64,000 nucleotides of DNA from IMG/VR virus record IMGVR_UViG_3300027675_000004, positions 62,001-126,000 of that record. One strand, given 5' to 3'. This document shows, piece after piece, positions 9,422 through 19,512 of this stretch. This stretch comes from a virus. Numbering within the stretch: the first letter of the stretch is position 1; each line of letters starts with the position of its first letter. The position numbers and the translations under genes were made by a program. Under the pieces are notes generated by a model. The model was not told where the DNA came from. It was given only the letters and a program-made list of their open reading frames with translations, and made no database searches.

Positions 9422-12400
9422 ATGGCAAAAGCATTAAGCACTAAAGCACAACAACTACTCTTACGTAAAGATATTGTACGTTCTTATACTACTACTATTA
9501 ATGGCGTAATTAATAATAATATTATTAATTACAATCAAAATTTTTCCTATGAATTTGGTATTGCTTCATTAACAATAGAAATTAATAATAATTCTGGAAA
9601 TTACTCACCAGGATGTGTATCAGAAATTAGATTAGGTAGTACTATAATATTAAAAGAAAGATTTTATGCTACTGGAAGTGATGAATTTACTAATTTTACA
9701 GGATATGTGCGTCAGAGGGAAATAATACGCAAATATAACTCTAATGTTATTATTTTAACATGTTTAGATCTTTTGTGTAGATTACAAGATACTGAAATAC
9801 AGGCACAAATAGAAGCTGATAAAATACAGGTAACTAATGAGACTTTAACCCCAACATATTTACCTGCCCCTAATGATAGTTTAGCTTCAATATTTAATTT
9901 TGCACATAATGCCTTAGCTCCAATTCCACCAATTGGAATTATTATTAGAAATAAAGACACATTAATCGAAACACCACAAGCATCAGGTGATGGGTTTGAG
10001 ATTAATTATGAAACTGGGCAATTAGTATTAGGGTCTGCATTAAATGTTCTTTATAATTATGATATTATTTGCCCTTCATATTACTTCTATCCTATTGGTG
10101 AATATGCAGAAGATATTATAGAAACTATCATTACATCAGTTGATGGTTACAATAATTATTTATTTAATGAAACATCTGCTGCGGATGTTACTACAAATCA
10201 TCTAACTGAAACATTTTATAATATGACTGATAAGGCGTACGATACATTAGTTCCTAATTATCTTACCGAAACTATATCAATACGTACAACTCTAACAACA
10301 GCATGTACAGCTGGTGATAGTATTATATATGTAACAGATACATCTGGTTTTCCTGCTACTGGTATAGGAGAAGTTAATGGAGATATCTTTAGCTGGTCAA
10401 GTAAAACTACAGCAACATTAAATGGAATACCAGCTACTGGAAGTACTGCTATTCAATCTCATCCTATTGGATCAAATGTAATATATGATCTTTCAGCAGC
10501 TCCAGGTAGAGTTTGGTATTTAAAATATTCTAATTTAATTACTGATTTATATGTTACCAATAATGGTTTAGACGCAACACCAGATATGACTGGATATTCT
10601 ACACCAAGCGGAACCGTTAGTTCTTCTGGGGAATTTGCTGGAAGATACGCCTGGACATCTTTTAATAATAGTAATAATGATGGTGCTGATTCTTGGATGG
10701 CTCCAACATGTGCTACCCCAAGTGCTCCTGTATGGTTAAAATATGCATTTCCTACTACTGAGGTAATTAGTAGATATACTGTTACGACTAGAAATTATAC
10801 ACCACATCGTTCTATGACTAGTTGGCAATTCCAAGGTTCTAATGATAATACAAATTGGACTGTGTTAGATTCACAAACAAACGCTATTACTAATAGCACT
10901 CCTAAATTAACAACTTTAACATTTACATTTAGTAATAATACTGCGTATCTATATTATAGATTTTATATCACTGGTTCCTCAGACCCACTTTTACAACAAA
11001 CCACAGCTGGTGAAATTGAGTTAATCAATAATACTTTCAATATCTCTAATATTGATTATTTCGATAAAAGAAACGGTAGAATTATTTTAAGCGAAAGCAT
11101 TTCAACAACAACTTCTGTATCATGTAATGTAAATTATAGTTTTAAAACTTTACAAGCTACTGGGATAGAAATCAATAAAATAGATTTTACATATGAAAAA
11201 ACTGAAAATCGTCTTGAGGCAATTAAAAAAATTCGTGAATATTTAGCACCAAATTATCTTTTAAATACTATCGGAGATGATAAAGTTTGGGGACAATATG
11301 TAAAACAAAAATCAGTTGAAGATTTTGAAATTGATCTAAAAGAAAGTTTAAGTTATGCAGAAGATACTGATATCTATACCCGTACTAAATTTTTAGGTAA
11401 AGCACAAAACCCTACAAATGTTTGTATGGATGAAAATGTAACTTTATTAACTACTGGTGAAACATATTCAGCTAGAGCGAATAACCATGAATTAACATAT
11501 GGTTATGAAGAAGGTAATTATCGTGTATATGGTATTGGACTACCTGCAGCAGGGTGGATTACAACAGAAAATATGCAGCCAGTTGTCCGCATTGATGGAG
11601 TACCTATCGATAATAAAGTGCATGAAATCATTATGCAACAAGTTATTGTTGAAGTAACGACTACATTATATACACGCACTGGTTGTCATGGTATTTGTTT
11701 GTCACAGTATGTAAAAACAGATACATACTTTTATTATAAGGTTTATTTACCAGCTACAAATATTGTTAGAGAAAAACCAATATATTTTTATGCTGCTAAT
11801 GGAACATTATTAATTACTATTGATGCAAATGATGCACGCATGAATTATGAAACTGGAACTTGGAGCCCTTCTGGTGATCAACGTAATACTATTTTAGAGC
11901 AATTATCAACAGCATCATTTTGGTTAAATTATTCTACATCAAAATTGGTAATTGATTTTGAAAATTGTCTTTTTAAGATTTCAAGAGATTTAATTGCTAA
12001 TATTACAAAATCTGTTATTACCGCAGATTTTGAATATTATAGTATTGTTACTCCAATTGATACAGCGAGTTGTTTTATTGATGGCAGGTGGGACACATAT
12101 ACACAAACTATCTTTTATGCTAAACCACCAGCTGGATTCGTATACTGGATATTAGATCTAGGCCAAGTGCAAGCAATACAAGCCATAGATATGACGCATG
12201 GTTTTTTTAAACCTGATGAAAAACGTTCAATTGATGTTACAAATAAATTTACGCTACAATATTCATTAGATAATGCTACATATTACAATGTTTGCAAAGA
12301 ATCAATTAATTTCACTCTATCTGGTGGCGAGGCTAAATCGTTTGAAAGGAGTGACTTAGGTGATACATTTGAAGCACGATATTTTAGACTCTTAATCCAG

Positions 12401-13045
12401 GATATGAATAAAATAGATTATGGTGAATATGGCGTATATGTTATTTCATTAGTTGAATTTGCTGCGTATAAAGATATTGTTCTTGTTGGTGAAGCTAAAT
12501 TAATACCACAAACAACATTATCAAGTGCGTGGACGGGTGATTTATATTCAGGCGCGAATACTACCCAAAATATTCCAGTTGTATCAACAGCTACATTTGA
12601 TGATTCTGGAACAGCATATATAAATAGTATTGCGTTTACTTATGGTAGTAAAAATAGTGTAACCTTAAATACTTGTTCTGGCGCTGGAATTGCAACAAGT
12701 TATTCTTCTGGAGAAATTGTTGTACAACAATTAGAATCTGATACATTGGCATATGATAATGATAATTTATTAGAGTATGTAGGGGATAAATTATATAAAG
12801 AAACAAAATTAAATGAATTTTTGGATACTCAAGAACGTGTTGATAAACGTGCTAAAGATTATTTAAACGAATTTTTAAAAAATCACACACGTGCAACTTT
12901 AGTGACATTATATGCACCACATGTACGTGTTGCACAAACATTATTAGTTAATGATACCATCAACAATATTTCTCGTAGGTATTTTGTTGAGAGCATTAAC
13001 GCAACTAATGAAAGGGTAACATTAACATTAGCATATTATCCATAG
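9422..13045 (+). CDS. Large tail-hub-like protein with two discoidin (F5/8 C) domains
   Basis: A 1207-residue protein. The N-terminal ~130 residues (LRKDIVRSYTTTINGV, FTGYVRQREI) and the C-terminal 60 residues (RATLVTLYAPHVRVAQTLLV) resemble phage tail-hub (gp27-like) proteins. Residues about 380-540 (SFNNSNNDGADSWMAP, LKYAFP, WQFQGSNDNTNWTVL) and about 860-1020 (DLGQVQAIQAIDM, FTLQYSLDNATYYNV, EARYFRLLIQDM) look like two F5/8 type C carbohydrate-binding domains. Hub plus lectin-like insertions fits a baseplate centre that also contacts the host. Confidence 0.75.
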   Translation: MAKALSTKAQQLLLRKDIVRSYTTTINGVINNNIINYNQNFSYEFGIASLTIEINNNSGNYSPGCVSEIRLGSTIILKERFYATGSDEFTNFTGYVRQREIIRKYNSNVIILTCLDLLCRLQDTEIQAQIEADKIQVTNETLTPTYLPAPNDSLASIFNFAHNALAPIPPIGIIIRNKDTLIETPQASGDGFEINYETGQLVLGSALNVLYNYDIICPSYYFYPIGEYAEDIIETIITSVDGYNNYLFNETSAADVTTNHLTETFYNMTDKAYDTLVPNYLTETISIRTTLTTACTAGDSIIYVTDTSGFPATGIGEVNGDIFSWSSKTTATLNGIPATGSTAIQSHPIGSNVIYDLSAAPGRVWYLKYSNLITDLYVTNNGLDATPDMTGYSTPSGTVSSSGEFAGRYAWTSFNNSNNDGADSWMAPTCATPSAPVWLKYAFPTTEVISRYTVTTRNYTPHRSMTSWQFQGSNDNTNWTVLDSQTNAITNSTPKLTTLTFTFSNNTAYLYYRFYITGSSDPLLQQTTAGEIELINNTFNISNIDYFDKRNGRIILSESISTTTSVSCNVNYSFKTLQATGIEINKIDFTYEKTENRLEAIKKIREYLAPNYLLNTIGDDKVWGQYVKQKSVEDFEIDLKESLSYAEDTDIYTRTKFLGKAQNPTNVCMDENVTLLTTGETYSARANNHELTYGYEEGNYRVYGIGLPAAGWITTENMQPVVRIDGVPIDNKVHEIIMQQVIVEVTTTLYTRTGCHGICLSQYVKTDTYFYYKVYLPATNIVREKPIYFYAANGTLLITIDANDARMNYETGTWSPSGDQRNTILEQLSTASFWLNYSTSKLVIDFENCLFKISRDLIANITKSVITADFEYYSIVTPIDTASCFIDGRWDTYTQTIFYAKPPAGFVYWILDLGQVQAIQAIDMTHGFFKPDEKRSIDVTNKFTLQYSLDNATYYNVCKESINFTLSGGEAKSFERSDLGDTFEARYFRLLIQDMNKIDYGEYGVYVISLVEFAAYKDIVLVGEAKLIPQTTLSSAWTGDLYSGANTTQNIPVVSTATFDDSGTAYINSIAFTYGSKNSVTLNTCSGAGIATSYSSGEIVVQQLESDTLAYDNDNLLEYVGDKLYKETKLNEFLDTQERVDKRAKDYLNEFLKNHTRATLVTLYAPHVRVAQTLLVNDTINNISRRYFVESINATNERVTLTLAYYP

Positions 13046-13057
13046 GAGAAAATAAAA

Positions 13058-13540
13058 ATGATTCCGATGTCACATGAATTAAAAAATAAAATAATAAATT
13101 ATATTAAATCTGGAGTAGATATTTCTGATTTAATTAAAGGAATAGATTTAAAAAATGTGGATTTAGCAAATGCTGTTATTTCTCAATTCGATGTACATGA
13201 ACAAAATATTTCTGGTTGTAATTTAACAAATACTAAAATTATAAATGCTAATTTAGCACATACAATTGCGCATAATGTATCTTTTAGTTATGCTAATCTT
13301 ACTAATGCGAATTGTACTTATATGGATGCATTAGGATCAAATTTTGTACATGCAATATGTATTAATACAAATTTCTCATGTGCCGATCTAAGAGGTATTG
13401 ATTTTGGTGGTGTTACTCTTACTGTATCACCACGCACATTATATCATACTAAAATATCAGGAAATATTTTAAATGTTTTAGACCATTTCTGGAATCGCAT
13501 TGAAGATAATACTGTAACTGTTTGCACTGAAGCACATTAA
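13058..13540 (+). CDS. Pentapeptide-repeat protein
   Basis: A 160-residue protein with AGGAG before the ATG. From residue ~35 it runs through A(N/D)LxN-type pentapeptides (GIDLKNVDLANAV, GCNLTNTKIINANLAH, SYANLTNANCTYMDAL, CADLRGIDFGGVTL), which fold as a right-handed quadrilateral beta-helix. Such proteins can act as DNA mimics or as structural spacers. Sitting between two tail genes, a structural or chaperone role is more likely, but a function cannot be assigned. Confidence 0.8.
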   Translation: MIPMSHELKNKIINYIKSGVDISDLIKGIDLKNVDLANAVISQFDVHEQNISGCNLTNTKIINANLAHTIAHNVSFSYANLTNANCTYMDALGSNFVHAICINTNFSCADLRGIDFGGVTLTVSPRTLYHTKISGNILNVLDHFWNRIEDNTVTVCTEAH

Positions 13541-13557
13541 TATTTAAAGAGGCGTTA

Positions 13558-16500
13558 ATGACAAAAACATATTCTGCATTATTTCCACAAGTAGTTAAAG
13601 AAATTAACAAACGTACCGGAATAGCTCTTACAACAACAGATAGCCGTTATTCTGTACAACCAAGTGGTGCTGGTGGGTCTATTGATTCTAGAGCATTAGC
13701 TGAAATCATTACTACCATTGCTTCTGATCTTGCTGAATTAATTAAACCGTATATTATGTCTGGATTAGACGTAACAGCAACAACACCATCGTCAATGTCG
13801 ATTAATATTTCAGCTGGGACATGTACTTCACATGGTAGAAAATGGGTTATTGAAAGTGATGCAATATTACAAATACCAGTTGATAATACTGTATCTGTTT
13901 TTTTTGTTGTTGTATATAATAACGCATTTGAAATTAATAAAACGCATGATGATACAAAATGTGAAATATGTAAAATTATTATACCTCAGCCAGGTATCAC
14001 CTCTGCTATTGTTGATGATAAACCAGATGACGGTTATGATGGATGGATTATATCGGCAAAAGATATTGTCTATACAGAAGAACAAGAGTTTGATGATACT
14101 TCTGTAGAAAAATTAAGGGATGTAATTGGAAGAGTTTTAGCTGATAATTTAATTGGTAATATCAGATTATCTGAAAATCTTAAAATTACAAATACTCAAG
14201 GATCGTTAGAATTAGATAGTTCTTCAATAAAAATTCTATCTGCAGAAAATAATGTTTTAGCTAAATTTAACCGAAATGGAACATTTTTTTATAATGAAGA
14301 TGGGGAAGAATTAGCTAAATTTTCAACTACTGGCGCGAGAGTAGGTAATATATCTATTACTCAAAACAGTATCCAAAGTACTAACTTTGTTTCAGGTAAT
14401 TTAGGCTCTGGTTTTAAAATTCAAGATTCTGGGGATGCTGAATTTAATAATGTATTAATGCGTGGTAAGTTAACTGCATCTGTTTTTGAAAAAGATACTA
14501 TTTCTGCGGTTGGTGGTAGCTTATTAGTCATGGATGCAGACATATTAGATGCAGATATGTCTAATTTAGATAATCCAACAAGTGATATTATTGTAGATAA
14601 TAATGATTCTAATATCAGTGTTGTTGGAACTTGGTCATTAAGTACATCTACGCCTGGATACTATGGTATAAACTATCAGTTTCATACAAGTGGTACTGGA
14701 ACAAGTACATTTTCTTGGCTACCAGTAATTGCTCTTTCTGGTAATTATGAAGTATTTGCAATATGGACCGCGTCAAGCAACAGAGCAACAAATGCAAAAT
14801 ATACCATTACTACTCATGAAGGTAATAAAGGAATAGTATCAGTTAACCAAAAATTAAATCATGCTACTTGGTATAGCTTGGGGATATATAATTTTCAAGC
14901 TGGTGGCACAGCTATCATTACTTTAAGTGATAATGCTGACGAATATGTTATTGCAGATGCTATAAAACTTGTGTATGAACAACCAACTATGAAAATTATT
15001 GGAGATACATCTTTTGCGATAGGTGATATTTTAAGAATAAAAGATGGTGTTGATGATGAATGGTTAATTGTAACAGATAACACCAATGCACCAATATATA
15101 AAATTAATAGGGACAGAGCTAATGCATACCAAACAAACGAAAAACCTGCATGGAAAAAAGGTACTTCTATAGTAAATTATGGTCAATCTGGAGAAGGTGG
15201 TGTATATTTAAGTGGGTCAGAAACTAACTCCCCTTATATGAGTGTTGTAACACATAATGGTGAACCTTGGTCAATACTAACAACACATTTAAGAGTTGGT
15301 AATTTAAATGGGTTTCTAGAGTATGTATCTGATCTATATGGGATAGGTATAGGGTCTACTGACGCATATTTAAAATATGATCCAACAAATGGGTTAACCA
15401 TTAAAGGTAAGGTAACTATTACTGGTAGCGATAATATTGGTACTCCAGATACAGCTGGTTTATATTTTGGTGGTGATTATTTAGGGTATTATTCTGGGGC
15501 AGAATGGTTAGTATATATTACAAATACTGGACAATTCACTTTTAAAGGAGATAATAATAACTATATTATATGGTCAGGGAGTACATTAACAATTAGAGGC
15601 GCATTAAATGCTGATGATATTACTGCAGGAACCATAGATGTAGATAGATTAGCTGCCGATTCTATTACAGCAGATAAATATAACCAATTACGTAACACAT
15701 TAGTATATACAGGTGAGGATAGCTTAGATACTTCTTATCCTTATGAAATACCTTTTAGAATTGTATCAGAATTAGTTGCGATAAACTCCATAAAATTATC
15801 TTTTAAAATATTAAGTTTTAGAGCATACTCTACTGGTGTTCCTTCTGGTGGAGGGTCAACAACTGTTTCTGGTGGAGGGTCAACAACTGTTTCTGGTGGA
15901 GGGTCAACTTCTGGTGCTGTTGATGCAAGCAGCAACCATACTCATACAATCACATTAGCTAATGGAACAAGCGCTTATGGTGTGTATTTTGACGCGAGCA
16001 CTTTAGGAATATCTGCCGCACTATCAGCTTGTACATTAACAACATCTAGTTCAGATAGTCATACACATACTTTAACAGTTGTAAATAATAACGCTATAGG
16101 AAATGTTGTTAGATATAGTGGTGGTGTATTAGTATGTGCTACTGCAGGTGTTGTATTAACAGATACTATTAACGGGCATTATCATACTTTCCCTATAGGA
16201 TTAGCTGCAGGATCTGAAAATATAGTATATCGTGCTAGTGATTCAAGTATTGAATGTACTGGTGGTGGAACAATTACAAGTAATAGTACTTTTGGTACTA
16301 CCCATACACATACAACCCCAAATCATACCCATGCTACACCAGATCATACTCATGCTACACCTTCACATGCACATGATCTTACTTTTGCAATATACGAAGA
16401 AGCTAATAGTCCTACAATTAATGTTTATGTTGATAATGGAGCAGGATATGGGGCAAGTATTGGAGCATACACTGTTGACCAATTAGATATAGATTTAACA

Positions 16501-16602
16501 GCGTCAGTGAGTGGGGTGGGATGGAAAAAAGTAAAATTTACTACAACTGCAAGATGTCGGATTGCTAGTATTATTGAATGTAAGTTAGATATAGAGGCTT
16601 AA
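13558..16602 (+). CDS. Tail fibre with golvesin-like domain, Gly/Ser linker and HxH tip
   Basis: A 1014-residue protein. Residues about 339-476 form a golvesin-like domain (VVGTWSLSTSTPGYYG, NRATNAKYTI, VIADAIKL). A triple SGGGSTTV linker follows near residue 765. The C-terminal 250 residues carry many His-x-His motifs (NHTHTI, DSHTHTL, GHYHTF, THTHTTPNHTHATPDHTHA). In the T4 long fibre, HxH motifs coordinate iron in an intertwined trimeric tip, and the same arrangement is inferred here. It is the likely distal receptor-binding fibre. Confidence 0.8.
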   Translation: MTKTYSALFPQVVKEINKRTGIALTTTDSRYSVQPSGAGGSIDSRALAEIITTIASDLAELIKPYIMSGLDVTATTPSSMSINISAGTCTSHGRKWVIESDAILQIPVDNTVSVFFVVVYNNAFEINKTHDDTKCEICKIIIPQPGITSAIVDDKPDDGYDGWIISAKDIVYTEEQEFDDTSVEKLRDVIGRVLADNLIGNIRLSENLKITNTQGSLELDSSSIKILSAENNVLAKFNRNGTFFYNEDGEELAKFSTTGARVGNISITQNSIQSTNFVSGNLGSGFKIQDSGDAEFNNVLMRGKLTASVFEKDTISAVGGSLLVMDADILDADMSNLDNPTSDIIVDNNDSNISVVGTWSLSTSTPGYYGINYQFHTSGTGTSTFSWLPVIALSGNYEVFAIWTASSNRATNAKYTITTHEGNKGIVSVNQKLNHATWYSLGIYNFQAGGTAIITLSDNADEYVIADAIKLVYEQPTMKIIGDTSFAIGDILRIKDGVDDEWLIVTDNTNAPIYKINRDRANAYQTNEKPAWKKGTSIVNYGQSGEGGVYLSGSETNSPYMSVVTHNGEPWSILTTHLRVGNLNGFLEYVSDLYGIGIGSTDAYLKYDPTNGLTIKGKVTITGSDNIGTPDTAGLYFGGDYLGYYSGAEWLVYITNTGQFTFKGDNNNYIIWSGSTLTIRGALNADDITAGTIDVDRLAADSITADKYNQLRNTLVYTGEDSLDTSYPYEIPFRIVSELVAINSIKLSFKILSFRAYSTGVPSGGGSTTVSGGGSTTVSGGGSTSGAVDASSNHTHTITLANGTSAYGVYFDASTLGISAALSACTLTTSSSDSHTHTLTVVNNNAIGNVVRYSGGVLVCATAGVVLTDTINGHYHTFPIGLAAGSENIVYRASDSSIECTGGGTITSNSTFGTTHTHTTPNHTHATPDHTHATPSHAHDLTFAIYEEANSPTINVYVDNGAGYGASIGAYTVDQLDIDLTASVSGVGWKKVKFTTTARCRIASIIECKLDIEA
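15844..15909 (+). repeat. 24-bp in-frame tandem repeat in the fibre gene
   Basis: The unit TCTGGTGGAGGGTCAACAAC plus TGTT occurs twice exactly, at 15844 and 15868, and a third, partial copy starts at 15892. It encodes SGGGSTTV and makes a flexible linker. Exact DNA identity suggests recent expansion by slippage, so copy number may vary between isolates. Confidence 0.9.
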
Positions 16603-16616
16603 CATAGGAGAGTAAA

Positions 16617-16796
16617 ATGACTATTGATGAATTAAAACAAGAAATTACTGCACGTGAAAAAATGTTACATAATACACAAATTATTTTTCACCAATTAGAA
16701 GGGCAAATATCTCTTTTACACGATTTGTTAAAAAAAGAACAATTAAAGACTGAAAAAATGATTGACGAGGTGAAGAATGACAATCCAGAAAGTTAA
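16617..16796 (+). CDS. Small coiled-coil protein between the fibre genes
   Basis: A 59-codon reading frame preceded by ATAGGAG. It starts MTIDELKQEITAREKML and ends VKNDNPES. The sequence is a regular amphipathic helix over nearly its full length. It overlaps the start of the next gene by 20 nt, so translation is probably coupled. Function is unknown; a fibre chaperone or trimerisation factor is a guess from position. Confidence 0.75.
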   Translation: MTIDELKQEITAREKMLHNTQIIFHQLEGQISLLHDLLKKEQLKTEKMIDEVKNDNPES

Positions 16797-18255
16797 TTCT
16801 GCTTTAAATACATCTACTAAAATAGAACAAATAAACGATCAAGTATTAGAACTTAATGGTTTAATTGCTAAAGGTAGATTTGATGTAAATGACATTGATA
16901 GTCTATATAGTGGTAGTGGTATGCCACGTGAATTTAAACGCGATATTGGATTAGGTAATACTATCAATACATATACTGGATGGTCTCATGTTTATGCGGA
17001 AGATAATTATAGCATTTGGAAGTACGCTCCTACAAATTATACCTATAGCACAAAAAATAAAATTTATTTTGATAACAAAGAATTAACCAATCGTGGTTCG
17101 GCAGATTCAGAGACAGCGTTAACTTTTAATAAAGTATTCTTATATAATGGAGCATATACAGATAATACAACAGAGGCTGGAACTGACGCTGGTACAACAT
17201 TTGATTTAATGGCAGCAACAACAGATTATTTATATCTAGGGTATAACAGCACATTTGTAGGGGTAGCTTTTGATTTAGATACTCGTGGTTCTAATTATAC
17301 ACTTGTACCACAAATATATCATACAGGTGCTGGTTGGGTTGGGTTAACATCTACAGTTGATAATTTATCAGACCAAACCTCTAATTTTGTAAGCAATGGA
17401 AAAATATCGTGGGATCTTGCTGGATCTGGTTCAGGTTGGATTAAAACACCAGTCAACTCACAACATATGTATTGGATGCGTTTAAAAACAACAACAACGC
17501 CAGTTACTACTGCTGACGCTAATCATATTTATCCATCAGATAGTGTTGTTAGTATATTGAGCTTATCTGGTGATGAAATTATTGCCGAAGAATGGGCGTT
17601 TTGTTCCTATAATAATTATGTTTATTTAACTATACGTAATCAAGGTAAAACAGCATATGAAGGCGATTATTATATTACTTCTGCAAGTTCAAATACTAAT
17701 AAACAAAATTTCTTTATTTATAACCATGGGTATACTGCTGATTATAAGGATAGTACCTACCCTCAAACTGGAGCTTTAAGTATTACTGGTAAGGTTGGTA
17801 TTGGAACAAGAGCTACTACACCAAGATTACATGTAAAAGAAGAATTTATTGGTAGTGAATTATTGCGGTTAGAAACAGAAGCAACTAATGATAACCCTAC
17901 TTATAAAATGTACCAAAATAGAATTACTACAACAAATGCAACACAAACTGTCTTACATACAATTAATATGGAAGATAATAGTGTTTATTTTGTTGAAGCT
18001 AAAGTAGCAGCCAGAGCAACAGGCGTAATTAATACTGGTGCTGGATACGTAAGACGTGCTACCTATAGGAGATATGCGGGTGGTGCAGCACAATTAATTG
18101 GGGCTGTACAAGATGATTTTACAGCTGAAAGTAATACAGCATGGGATTGTACTTTAACTACTTCAACAAGTTATATCCAAGTACAAGTAACGGGTAGCGC
18201 GAATACACCTATTACATGGCATGGGACAATATTTTTAATGCATTTAAGTTCATAA
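16777..18255 (+). CDS. Probable receptor-binding or tail-fibre protein
   Basis: A 492-residue protein rich in Thr, Asn, Gly and Tyr, with a helical first 35 residues and beta-rich remainder. Blocks such as GKVGIGTRATTPRLHV near residue 345 resemble the shaft-to-head junction of phage tail fibres that carry a GIGT.TP..LHV motif. The last ~130 residues form a compact beta domain ending in WHGTIFLMHLSS. No enzyme motif is visible. Overlap with the upstream coiled-coil gene suggests they are made together. Confidence 0.7.
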   Translation: MTIQKVNSALNTSTKIEQINDQVLELNGLIAKGRFDVNDIDSLYSGSGMPREFKRDIGLGNTINTYTGWSHVYAEDNYSIWKYAPTNYTYSTKNKIYFDNKELTNRGSADSETALTFNKVFLYNGAYTDNTTEAGTDAGTTFDLMAATTDYLYLGYNSTFVGVAFDLDTRGSNYTLVPQIYHTGAGWVGLTSTVDNLSDQTSNFVSNGKISWDLAGSGSGWIKTPVNSQHMYWMRLKTTTTPVTTADANHIYPSDSVVSILSLSGDEIIAEEWAFCSYNNYVYLTIRNQGKTAYEGDYYITSASSNTNKQNFFIYNHGYTADYKDSTYPQTGALSITGKVGIGTRATTPRLHVKEEFIGSELLRLETEATNDNPTYKMYQNRITTTNATQTVLHTINMEDNSVYFVEAKVAARATGVINTGAGYVRRATYRRYAGGAAQLIGAVQDDFTAESNTAWDCTLTTSTSYIQVQVTGSANTPITWHGTIFLMHLSS

Positions 18256-18268
18256 AATATCTACTCAG

Positions 18269-18463
18269 ATGAAATATCAAACCACAATAAAACATAAAAA
18301 AAGGGATAAAACATATTGTCATGGTGTTTTGTGTTCTGAATTTTGGGGTGGTGATGATTTCAGATTAACATGTCATATTTGTGGATTTTCATGTATTATC
18401 AATAAAAATATTTTAACAGATATTATACAACATAATGAAATCAAAGAAGATCTATACTATTAA
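18269..18463 (+). CDS. Small Cys-containing hypothetical protein
   Basis: A 64-residue protein with CHGVLC and CHICGFSC, a possible four-cysteine zinc site. There is no strong ribosome binding site (ACTCAGATG). No family recognised. The next small gene starts inside its end. Confidence 0.5.
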   Translation: MKYQTTIKHKKRDKTYCHGVLCSEFWGGDDFRLTCHICGFSCIINKNILTDIIQHNEIKEDLYY

Positions 18464-18596
18464 GGTAAGTTATGCGACATTGGATAAGTTGAGCCATATA
18501 ATAAAACAAATTTTGTGTTTTAAAAATTTGTCTTATAAAAAACAATTATATGAAATAAAAGATATTATAGATGAATTTATAGAAACAATGGAATAA
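18435..18596 (+). CDS. Small basic/amphipathic hypothetical protein
   Basis: A 53-codon frame that begins inside the previous gene (overlap 29 nt) and ends ETME before TAA. The protein starts MKSKKIYTIKVSYATLDKL and is predicted helical in its second half. Support is an uninterrupted frame and position in the lysis region. No clear Shine-Dalgarno. Confidence 0.45.
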   Translation: MKSKKIYTIKVSYATLDKLSHIIKQILCFKNLSYKKQLYEIKDIIDEFIETME

Positions 18597-18677
18597 AATA
18601 ATGGAATGAAAGGAGGGATATAGTTTTAATAACAAAATATAAACTTTAATTTTACTATATTCGAAAGGAGATTAAAA

Positions 18678-18956
18678 GTGGAAAATAAAACATTAGAGTT
18701 GGTTATTAATTTAATAGTATCTCTGGGGGGGATACCTTGGGTAACAAATTTGGTGAAAAAATATTTGCCAAAATTAAAGAGATTCGCCCCAATTGTAGTA
18801 GTAATATTAGCTGGTATATATGTTATCATAGGAAATATTGTTGGTTTAAATCCTGATTTTTCTACTACAATTGAAAAATTGTTCTTAGTATTAGGTCTAT
18901 CGGGTGGTTCTGTGTTAGCATATGATACTGTAAAAACTACTCTTAAAAACGAATAA
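18678..18956 (+). CDS. Holin-like small membrane protein
   Basis: A 92-residue protein with a GTG start behind AAAGGAG. Two hydrophobic stretches (about residues 5-22 and 38-58), a basic loop between them (KKYLPKLKRFAP) and a short charged tail ending TLKNE fit class II or phage-type holins that permeabilise the inner membrane at lysis. It is followed by a terminator-like hairpin and a lipoprotein gene. No endolysin is recognisable in the window. Confidence 0.65.
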   Translation: MENKTLELVINLIVSLGGIPWVTNLVKKYLPKLKRFAPIVVVILAGIYVIIGNIVGLNPDFSTTIEKLFLVLGLSGGSVLAYDTVKTTLKNE

Positions 18957-18965
18957 TATGATAAG

Positions 18966-19003
18966 GATAGCCATACTCTTAATAAAATAAGGGTATGGCT
19001 ATT
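18966..19003 (+). terminator. Strong hairpin after the holin gene
   Basis: ATAGCCATAC pairs with GTATGGCTAT across a short AT-rich loop, followed by TATTTAT. The stem is long, but the U-tract is interrupted, so it may be a partial terminator or an mRNA-stabilising hairpin. It overlaps an upstream in-frame ATG of the next gene, which argues for the later start there. Confidence 0.6.
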
Positions 19004-19009
19004 ATTTAT

Positions 19010-19246
19010 ATGGCAAATAATATTACCTCAATTATAGCTAATGCGTTAATGATCTTAGCATATTTTTTTGATCCAGCTTTAAGAGAAAAAAAAGAAAAAG
19101 AAAAGATATGGGCTATATTTAATGATTTAGAGACTAAACTTGCTGCTGCATTAATAATACCTGATATGTATTTAGTAGATAAAATAAGACATTGGTTAGA
19201 AGAAATGAGAGATAAATATGATTATTTAAAAGGAGATAAAAAATGA
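19010..19246 (+). CDS. Membrane-anchored small protein of the lysis region
   Basis: A 78-residue protein from the ATG at 19010; an earlier ATG at 18995 lies within a hairpin stem. Residues 1-22 (SIIANALMILAYFF) form one hydrophobic segment. The rest is charged and helical (LREKKEKEKIW, then IRHWLEEMRDKYDYLKGDKK). One transmembrane segment plus a cytoplasmic or periplasmic coiled coil, overlapping a lipoprotein gene by 4 nt, resembles an inner-membrane spanin (Rz-type) pair. That role is inference. Confidence 0.55.
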   Translation: MANNITSIIANALMILAYFFDPALREKKEKEKIWAIFNDLETKLAAALIIPDMYLVDKIRHWLEEMRDKYDYLKGDKK

Positions 19247-19488
19247 AGTTGATACAAAGTTTATTAATACTTTTTTTATTACAGGGTTGCATTACAACAA
19301 AACCTAATCCTATCCTAATTTCTAAAGAAGAATCTTGGTATATACCTCAAGGTGTCACATTTCAAGCTAAAAAACAACCTGCTGATGAACTAAAAACATA
19401 CCAAGCTGAAGAGAATTTAATAGTACTTTACATGGGAAAATATCTTGAGTTAGAACAAAAAGCAAATTCATGCACGCAAACAAAATGA
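19243..19488 (+). CDS. Small lipoprotein, possible outer-membrane spanin
   Basis: An 81-residue protein with a type II signal peptide (MKLIQSLLILFLLQGC) whose lipobox LLQG-C would be lipidated at Cys15. The remainder is polar. AAAGGAG precedes it and its ATG overlaps the previous stop (ATGA). Following a one-TM helical protein, it could be the Rz1-like partner of a two-component spanin. A lipobox supports a bacterial host with lipoprotein sorting, probably Gram-negative. Confidence 0.6.
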   Translation: MKLIQSLLILFLLQGCITTKPNPILISKEESWYIPQGVTFQAKKQPADELKTYQAEENLIVLYMGKYLELEQKANSCTQTK

Positions 19489-19512
19489 AAATAAATATAA
19501 AGGAGTATGAAA

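Noticed and set aside
13832-14107. Overlapping + strand frames inside tail genes
   Set aside because: They are shadows in other frames of long, strongly coding tail genes and lack ribosome binding sites.
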